Shown here: positions 6,859-10,798 of the stretch, piece after piece | Position numbering within the stretch: the first letter of the stretch is position 1 | Layout of the letters: each line of letters begins with the position of its first letter | From: Ramlibacter sp. | Lineage (GTDB): Bacteria > Pseudomonadota > Gammaproteobacteria > Burkholderiales > Burkholderiaceae_C | DNA: 10,798 bases | Direction: 5' to 3' | Assembly (NCBI GenBank): GCA_026785815.1 | Contig: JAJAZH010000217.1 | Coordinates: forward strand, 1 to 10,798 | Program-made: the position numbers and the translations under genes | The notes under the pieces: model-generated | Told to the model about the DNA's origin: nothing | What the model saw: only the letters and a program-made list of their open reading frames with translations | Databases searched by the model: none

Positions 6859-8018
6859 AGTTTGCGCTTGCCCTTGCCGTAGCTGCTGTCTTCCCACGCC
6901 ACCCAGGCGCCGTTCTCGACGACGTACTTGGTGATCAGCGGGACGATGTTCTGCCGATGGTCGTCGAAGGTGACCTTGCCGATGATGGTGTCGACGTCCC
7001 TGGTCTTGTTCAGCACCTCGAGCACCTTCTTGCGGTCAGGACCGACCTTCTCGATCGCGTCCATGATCAGGTTGGCCGCGGCGAAGGCGAACGGCCCGTA
7101 GGCCTCGGCCGACTCGCCGTACTTGTATTGCGAGTACTTGCCGGTAAAGAACAGGCCGCCGGGCAGCTTTTCCCAGGGCGCCCCCTCGATGAAGGACAGC
7201 GAGCCCTCGGCCAACTCCTTGCCTGCGCCCTGGATGTAGGCGTCGGACTTGATGCCCGAGGTGCCCTGCAGCTGCGCCTTGATGCCCAGCTTTTCCATCT
7301 GCGTGCGGATGCGCACGCCCAGCGGCGTGAGCCCGCCGAAGTAGATGACGTCCGGCTTCAGCTCGCGGATCTTGGTCAGTTCCGTGGTGAAGTCCTGCTG
7401 GTCGGCCGTCACACCGAAGGTGCCCACGATGGTGCCGTTGTACTTTTTCAGGAACTCGCTGAAGTACTTGTTGTGTCCTTTGCCGTAGTCGGTGGTGTCG
7501 TGGATGACGGCCCACTTCCTGTAGCCCAGCCCGGTCATGAACTTCGCCGCCACGTCGTTCTGGTTGATCATCGTGCCGTTGATGCGGTGGATTTCCTTGA
7601 AGTCGTTGGCGTAGGTCACGTCGGGCAGGACCGCGCCCCAGACCACCGCCGGCATGCCGAAGCGGTTGTAGACGCTGACGGTCGCCATCGCGACCGCCGA
7701 GCAGTAGTGGGTGATGCCCGCCACGATGCTGCGGTCTGCGGCGACCTTGGTCGCCACCTGGACGCCGACGTTCGGCTTGCACTCGTCGTCCTGCGTCACC
7801 AGCTGATAGGTGTACTTCGACTTGGGATCTTCGTTGCGCAGACGCACGGCGAGGTCAACCGAGTTGCGGCCCCCGAGCCCCATGTTCGACACGCCGCCGG
7901 TGAGCGGCCCGACGAAGGCGATCTTGACGACATCCTTGGCCAGCGCTGGCGCGGCCGCCATCGACAGCACAGCGGACGCCAGTGCGAAACCGGCCAGAAC
8001 GGTTCTCCTCGAGAGCAT
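6846..8018 (-). CDS. Periplasmic amino-acid/amide-type ABC transporter substrate-binding protein (LivJ-like, Peripla_BP_6)
   Basis: A 390-residue precursor of a type I periplasmic binding protein that captures solute for the LivHMGF transporter. Signal peptide: MLSRRTVLAGFALASAVLSM with probable cleavage after APALA (residue 27). The SRRTVLAG start resembles a Tat motif, so export as a folded protein is possible, though Sec is not excluded. The mature chain opens KDVVKIAFVGPLTGGVSNMG, the classic first strand and binding loop. Cys80 (DDECKP) and Cys106 (THYCS) match the conserved LivJ-type disulphide pair. Other family landmarks are DTTDYGKGHNKYF, DVIYFGGLTPLG and AYGPFAFAAANLIMDAI. ATG at 8018 was chosen over an in-frame TTG at 8033 because AAAGGA sits 6-7 nt upstream and the signal peptide starts properly. 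First gene of the operon, behind a sigma-54-type promoter. The ligand is unknown; amide, ureide or amino acid is inferred from downstream genes. Confidence 0.94.
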   Translation of the reverse strand: MLSRRTVLAGFALASAVLSMAAAPALAKDVVKIAFVGPLTGGVSNMGLGGRNSVDLAVRLRNEDPKSKYTYQLVTQDDECKPNVGVQVATKVAADRSIVAGITHYCSAVAMATVSVYNRFGMPAVVWGAVLPDVTYANDFKEIHRINGTMINQNDVAAKFMTGLGYRKWAVIHDTTDYGKGHNKYFSEFLKKYNGTIVGTFGVTADQQDFTTELTKIRELKPDVIYFGGLTPLGVRIRTQMEKLGIKAQLQGTSGIKSDAYIQGAGKELAEGSLSFIEGAPWEKLPGGLFFTGKYSQYKYGESAEAYGPFAFAAANLIMDAIEKVGPDRKKVLEVLNKTRDVDTIIGKVTFDDHRQNIVPLITKYVVENGAWVAWEDSSYGKGKRKLAGL

Positions 8019-8024
8019 GTCATT

Positions 8025-8030
8025 TCCTTT
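8025..8030 (-). promoter_or_regulatory. Ribosome binding site deciding the livJ start
   Basis: AAAGGA on the minus strand, 6 nt before the ATG at 8018. It overlaps the first codons of the alternative TTG start at 8033, which argues for the ATG as the true start. Confidence 0.75.
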
Positions 8031-8050
8031 CAATTGATTGGGGGAGTGCC

Positions 8051-8074
8051 GAACGGCGCATCCGATCGCCGTTC
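8051..8074 (-). other. Stem-loop in the livJ leader RNA
   Basis: Perfect 8-bp inverted repeat GAACGGCG / CGCCGTTC with an 8-nt loop, lying inside the predicted 5' leader of the livJ transcript, between the sigma-54 start site and the ribosome binding site (about 20 nt from the latter). It could protect the transcript 5' end or modulate translation. There is no U-tract after it, so it is not an intrinsic terminator, and no known riboswitch class was recognised. Confidence 0.5.
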
Positions 8075-8115
8075 ATGCACCTTTCACGAGCTTCACGTGA
8101 CTTGAATTGTGCAAA

Positions 8116-8131
8116 AGCAATACTTGTGCCA
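8116..8131 (-). promoter_or_regulatory. Sigma-54 (RpoN) -24/-12 promoter for the livJ-led operon
   Basis: The complementary strand reads TGGCACAAGTATTGCT, which fits the RpoN consensus TGGCACR-N4-TTGCW at every fixed position, with the invariant GG and GC dinucleotides at the correct 10-bp spacing. It points toward livJ. The GC of the -12 element is at 8117-8118, so transcription should begin near 8105 and leave a leader of about 87 nt before the ATG at 8018. Sigma-54 promoters need an enhancer-binding activator (NtrC or a pathway-specific protein). Control by nitrogen status is a common theme and agrees with the amide/ureide-hydrolysing genes, but is inferred. No convincing activator site was recognised upstream. 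Confidence 0.78.
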
Positions 8132-8156
8132 TCAATCAGTACAACCCGTACGGGGG

Positions 8157-8179
8157 AAAACCCGAAGGCAACCGGGTTT
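8157..8179 (-). terminator. Candidate intrinsic terminator after the Bug receptor gene
   Basis: On the minus strand AAACCCG, an 8-nt loop, then CGGGTTTT: a 7-bp stem whose right arm ends in a short T-run. It begins 38 nt after the stop codon of the Bug gene. The T-tract is short (4, then C-rich), so termination may be partial. Its position between one operon end and the sigma-54 promoter of the next supports the call. Confidence 0.55.
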
Positions 8180-8216
8180 CGGCGAGTCGATCCGCGGCGT
8201 GGTGCTGGACTGACCG

Positions 8217-9188
8217 CTATTCCAGCTTGATGCCGGTGTCCTTGACGACCTTGCCCCAGCGCGCCAGCTCCTGCGCCATGTAGGCCGACATGGCTTCCGG
8301 CGTCGACGGCGTGCCCTCGACGCCGGCGTCGTTGAGCGCCTTGCGGGTGTCCGGCGAGTTGAGCAGCTTGCCGATTTCAGAGTTGAGCTTGGTCACGATC
8401 TCGCGCGGCGTTCCCGCCGGCGCCAGCAGCGCCAGCCAGACCGAGGCTTCGTAGCCGGGCACGCCCGCTTCCTGCATCGTCGGCACATCGGGCAGCTGCG
8501 CAATCCGTTTGCCGGTGGTCACCGCCAGCGCTTTCAACCTTCCCTGCGGCACCTGCGCCAGCGCGTTCGGAACGCCGGCGAAACTGCTTTCGACGACGCC
8601 GGCCACCAGGTCGGTCGCCGCCCCGGAACTGCCCTTGTACGGCACGTGCTTGAGCGGGGCCCCGGTCATTGCCACGAACAGGCCGCCCATCAGGTGCTGC
8701 GCGCTGCCGTTGCCAGACGACGCGTAGTGAATGGTGTCCGGCGCGGCTTTCGCCATGGCGACGAACTCCTGCACGTTGCGGGCCTGGACTTTCGGATTGA
8801 CCAGCAGCACGTACGGCGAGTCGACCAGCTTGGACACCACCGTGAAGCTCTTGATCGGGTCGTACGGCAAGTTCTTGTAGATCCACGGGCTGATCACGTG
8901 GGTGCTGGACACCATGACCAGCGTGTAGCCGTCGGGCGCGGCCTTGGCCACGAAATCGGTGCCGATGGTGGAGCCGGCGCCGGCCTTGTTCTCGATGATG
9001 AACTGCTGGCCCATCGCGGTGGAGAGCTTCTGCCCCAGGATGCGCGCCACGACGTCGGTGAAGCCGCCGGGCGCGAACGGGACGATCAGCTTGACCGGCT
9101 TGTTCGGGTAGCCGGTCTGTGCCACTGCAGGTGAGAGGCCGGCAACGAGCAGGCCGGCGGCGAGCAGCGTGCAAGATTTGAGATGCAT
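8217..9188 (-). CDS. Bug/TctC-family tripartite tricarboxylate transporter-type substrate-binding protein
   Basis: A 323-residue periplasmic receptor. Signal peptide MHLKSCTLLAAGLLVAGLSPAVA with likely cleavage near residue 23. The mature protein begins with the Bug hallmarks YPNKPVKLIVPFAPGG and DVVARILGQKL, followed by ENKAGAGSTIGTDFVAKAAP-DGYTLVM and DVPTMQEAGVPGYEA. Members bind carboxylated or small polar ligands. Some serve TctAB membrane partners; many, as here, are orphan receptors with no tctA or tctB nearby. The ATG at 9188 is 3 bp after the stop of the alpha/beta hydrolase, with a GGGG tract about 8 nt upstream, so the two are co-transcribed and the receptor may capture the ester or amide, or its product, handled by the hydrolase (inference). 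A terminator-like hairpin follows 38 nt downstream. Family call firm; ligand unknown. Confidence 0.95.
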   Translation of the reverse strand: MHLKSCTLLAAGLLVAGLSPAVAQTGYPNKPVKLIVPFAPGGFTDVVARILGQKLSTAMGQQFIIENKAGAGSTIGTDFVAKAAPDGYTLVMVSSTHVISPWIYKNLPYDPIKSFTVVSKLVDSPYVLLVNPKVQARNVQEFVAMAKAAPDTIHYASSGNGSAQHLMGGLFVAMTGAPLKHVPYKGSSGAATDLVAGVVESSFAGVPNALAQVPQGRLKALAVTTGKRIAQLPDVPTMQEAGVPGYEASVWLALLAPAGTPREIVTKLNSEIGKLLNSPDTRKALNDAGVEGTPSTPEAMSAYMAQELARWGKVVKDTGIKLE

Positions 9189-9191
9189 GAA

Positions 9192-10106
9192 CTAGCCCCG
9201 GTATGCCGCGTCCGGCAGGGTGAAGAAACTGTCCAGCAGGTGATACACCGACATGTAATTCTTCTGCTGGAAGCTGGCATGCGAGATGCCCTCCATCACG
9301 CTGAACTGCTTGTTCGGATGCGGCAGCCGCACGAAATACTTGATCAGGTCGTCCATGCTGGCGATGCCGTCGTGCTCGCCGCGCAGGATGATGGTAGGCA
9401 CGGTGAGCTTGGCCGGATCGAGCAGCGGCAGCTTCGAGCACATGTCGACATAGGTGCCGGTGGGCATGGAGTCGTCCAGCGTCAGGATCGCATCGGCGAA
9501 TGCTTCGATGGTGGGTTCGTCGGCGGTGCCGGGATGGTCACGCTGGAAGATGCTGTGCACGAATGGCCGGTCGATCGGGCGCCGGTTGCGGGCGATGAAT
9601 TCCGGCAGCTTCTTTTTGCGCTGTTCGAGTGTGGGGCTGCCTTCGCCGGTCCAGACAAAGGCGTCGAGCGCGATTTTTTCGACCCGCTCCGGATGGCGCT
9701 CGGCGAACAGCGCGGCCTTCAGGGCGCCGGAGGAAATGCCGTAGAGCAGCAGCTTCTTCGCGCCGGTCGCCTTCATCACGTAGTCGCTTCCCGCGACCAG
9801 GTCATCGGCGCCATTGCTGATGTCGAAGTTGATGTCGCGGTGCTTGTCCGAACGGCCATAGCCCTCGTTGTCCATGGTCCAGGTGTCGTAGCCGTGGGCG
9901 GCGAACCAGTCCATTGCCGACGAGAACGGCCGGCCCGGCACCTGCAGGTCGAAGGTCGGTTGCGACGCCATCGATGACCCGTGGACGAAAAAAATGGTGC
10001 CCCGGTGCGGCACCTTGGGGGAGGCTTTTTTCTCCCACAGAAACAACTTGATTTCGCCTTTGCGGGTCCAGTGTTCGGCCCCTCCGGTCCATTTCACTTC
10101 GCTCAT
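9192..10106 (-). CDS. Alpha/beta-fold hydrolase
   Basis: A 304-residue soluble protein with no signal peptide. Alpha/beta hydrolase features: oxyanion strand TIFFVHGSS (37-45), nucleophile elbow YGISSG with Ser125, acid Asp246 in LRGEHDG, and base His276 in MEGISHASF, giving a complete Ser-Asp-His triad. A cap region lies between the nucleophile and the acid (about 150-225; KKKLPEFIARNRRPIDRPF). The family covers esterases, C-C hydrolases and lactonases, and the exact reaction is not shown. Start: ATG at 10106 has AGGA 8 nt upstream and begins MSEVKWTGG. The frame is open to 10202, but the extra N-terminus would be encoded by a spacer containing a strong hairpin, so I reject it. It is followed after 3 bp by the Bug receptor and preceded by a MarR gene that may regulate it. 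Confidence 0.9.
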   Translation of the reverse strand: MSEVKWTGGAEHWTRKGEIKLFLWEKKASPKVPHRGTIFFVHGSSMASQPTFDLQVPGRPFSSAMDWFAAHGYDTWTMDNEGYGRSDKHRDINFDISNGADDLVAGSDYVMKATGAKKLLLYGISSGALKAALFAERHPERVEKIALDAFVWTGEGSPTLEQRKKKLPEFIARNRRPIDRPFVHSIFQRDHPGTADEPTIEAFADAILTLDDSMPTGTYVDMCSKLPLLDPAKLTVPTIILRGEHDGIASMDDLIKYFVRLPHPNKQFSVMEGISHASFQQKNYMSVYHLLDSFFTLPDAAYRG

Positions 10107-10146
10107 CGAACTCGTCCTTGTCTGTGCAGCCGGATGCGCCGGCGAG

Positions 10147-10180
10147 AATCGGTCTGGCGCCGAATGCGCCGGCACCGATT
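10147..10180. other. Strong dyad/hairpin between MarR gene and hydrolase gene
   Basis: Outer arms AATCGGT (10147-10153) and ACCGATT (10174-10180) form a perfect 7-bp stem, and inner arms GGCGC (10156-10160) and GCGCC (10166-10170) continue it across a small internal loop. On the plus strand four T follow; on the minus strand, the coding direction, there is no T-run. It may be a regulatory dyad (for example a MarR target), an mRNA stem between two genes, or a terminator acting on antisense transcripts. The direct repeat ATGCGCCGGC (10134-10143 and 10164-10173) overlaps it with a 30-bp period. Confidence 0.45.
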
Positions 10181-10212
10181 TTCCCACGGCGCCAGGGCCC
10201 ATGCGCTCGGTC

Positions 10213-10635
10213 TCAAGCTGGGTGGCTCAGCTTCTCCAGCAAGCGCCTCAGCGCCGCTTTCTCGGTGGCGCCGAGCGAACGCAGCATCCGCGCCTCATGC
10301 AGCCGGGCCTGCAGGACCAGCGGCTTGACCAGCCGCTTGCCCAGCGCCGTGGCGGCCACCAGGGTGCGGCGCTGGTCGGCCGCGTCGGCCTGCAGATTGA
10401 CCCAGCGCTGCTGCGCCATCCGCTGGACCAGCTTGGTCATGGTCGGCTGCTTGGACAGCACCTCCTGTGCGAGCTGGCTGATGGTGAGCGGTTCTCCGTC
10501 ATGCAAGGTGGCCAGCACCCGCCACTCGATCGAGGTCAGTCCGGCCGCGCGCACCTGGCCGTCGAAGGCCTTGTACAAGGCGTGGTTCGCCTGCCCCAGC
10601 AGGTATCCCAGGTAGCCATCGACGAAACGGGACAT
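10213..10635 (-). CDS. MarR-family transcriptional regulator
   Basis: A 140-residue winged-helix regulator of normal MarR length. N-terminal dimerisation helix (YLGYLLGQANHALYKAF), then LTSIEWRVLATLHDG, the DNA-binding HTH LTISQLAQEVLSKQPTMTKL (50-69), the recognition-helix end VQRMAQQRWV, and a wing with DAADQRRTLVAAT whose D-x-R is the family hallmark. The C-terminal helix (about 100-138) completes the dimer interface. Such proteins act as ligand-responsive repressors or activators of neighbouring genes; here the hydrolase-Bug pair 106 bp downstream is the likely target. Odd point: the start ATG at 10635 lies only 5 bp from a 69-bp tandem-repeat array, has no recognisable Shine-Dalgarno, and its reading frame stays open through the whole array to the window edge. 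A longer protein with 23-residue repeats at its N-terminus is therefore formally possible, but MSRFVDGYLG is the natural family start. Confidence 0.9.
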   Translation of the reverse strand: MSRFVDGYLGYLLGQANHALYKAFDGQVRAAGLTSIEWRVLATLHDGEPLTISQLAQEVLSKQPTMTKLVQRMAQQRWVNLQADAADQRRTLVAATALGKRLVKPLVLQARLHEARMLRSLGATEKAALRRLLEKLSHPA

Positions 10636-10640
10636 GATCA

Positions 10641-10798
10641 GTTGGGGACAGAGCAGTGCCCTGCGCCGTTGGCGCATTGCCTCTGGTGCGTCCCACAAGG
10701 TTTTGAACGGTTGGGGACAGAGCAGTGCCCTGCGCTGTTGGCGCATTGCCTCTGGTCTGTCCCACAAGGTTCTGAATGGTTGGGGACAGAGCAGTGCC
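10641..10798. repeat. 69-bp tandem repeat array (two full copies and a partial third, running off the window)
   Basis: Copies begin at 10641, 10710 and 10779, exactly 69 bp apart. By eye copies 1 and 2 differ at 5 of 69 positions, and the 20 visible bases of copy 3 are identical to both. Each unit contains an imperfect dyad. In copy 2 GGGACAGA (10714-10721) pairs with TCTGTCCC (10756-10763), and a central TGCGC...GCGCA stem is present in both copies, extended to TGCGCC / GGCGCA in copy 1. Because 69 is a multiple of three and no stops occur in several frames, the array looks open for translation, but the dyad structure and its position argue for a non-coding, REP/BIME-like repeat. It abuts the MarR start codon. 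Confidence 0.85.

Noticed and set aside
4036..8105. Several long plus-strand open frames (4036-5154, 5022-5915, 5776-6882, 6801-8105)
   Set aside because: All are antisense to well-identified transporter genes, have biased compositions rich in H, Q, R, D and G, and show no domain; the codon bias belongs to the minus strand.
8145..8154. Perfect palindrome CCCGTACGGG just downstream of the terminator-like hairpin
   Set aside because: A 10-bp GC-rich palindrome can arise by chance here; no known operator was recognised and it overlaps nothing that decides a call.
8195..8212. Possible NtrC half-site (TGGTGC) upstream of the sigma-54 promoter
   Set aside because: Only one half resembles the NtrC consensus; the dyad partner is missing, so I do not call an activator site.
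10107..10202. N-terminal extension of the alpha/beta hydrolase up to an ATG at 10202
   Set aside because: It would translate a hairpin-bearing spacer, lacks family similarity, and the ATG at 10106 has a proper AGGA site 8 nt upstream.
10641..10798. CRISPR array
   Set aside because: The units are contiguous 69-bp copies with no unique spacers between short repeats, and there are no cas genes.

Overview
The window comes from a GC-rich proteobacterium, most likely a Burkholderiales betaproteobacterium (Comamonadaceae or Alcaligenaceae type). The reasons are the strong G/C third-position bias, a Bug/TctC-family extracytoplasmic receptor (a family greatly expanded in this order), and an HAAT-type (Liv) ABC transporter coupled to amide-hydrolase genes. 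The exact genus cannot be fixed from sequence reading alone. All eleven genes I can support lie on the minus strand, so the order of transcription is right to left. No tRNA, rRNA, CRISPR array, transposase or phage gene was seen.

Right end (10798 down to 8217): at least two complete 69-bp tandem repeats plus a partial third run off the edge and abut the start codon of a MarR-family regulator. After a 106-bp gap holding a strong hairpin come an alpha/beta hydrolase and, 3 bp later, a Bug-family periplasmic solute-binding protein. The MarR gene may control the hydrolase-Bug pair. A plausible intrinsic terminator follows the Bug gene.

Middle and left (8216 down to 1): the 198-bp spacer carries a near-perfect sigma-54 (-24/-12) promoter pointing into a long operon. 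Its order is periplasmic amino-acid/amide-type binding protein (livJ-like), permeases livH and livM, ATPases livG and livF, an amidase-signature amidase, an M20-family N-carbamoyl-amino-acid hydrolase/ureidohydrolase, and an XRE-cupin regulator truncated by the window edge. Junctions are very tight (4-bp ATGA overlaps at livM/livG and livG/livF; 3 to 22 bp elsewhere). The exception is a 62-bp livJ-livH spacer with two tandem hairpins, a layout that usually lets the binding protein be made in excess.

Together the left operon reads as a nitrogen-scavenging module. It would import a small amide or ureido compound, hydrolyse an amide bond (amidase) and an N-carbamoyl bond (M20 hydrolase, releasing NH3 and CO2), possibly under RpoN control and tuned by the XRE-cupin protein. 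The actual substrate cannot be read from the sequence. The most unusual points are the sigma-54 promoter, the replacement of the ABC signature motif in LivG, the pairing of an amidase and a carbamoylase without a visible hydantoinase, and the 69-bp dyad-containing repeats that have taken the place of the normal leader of the MarR gene.
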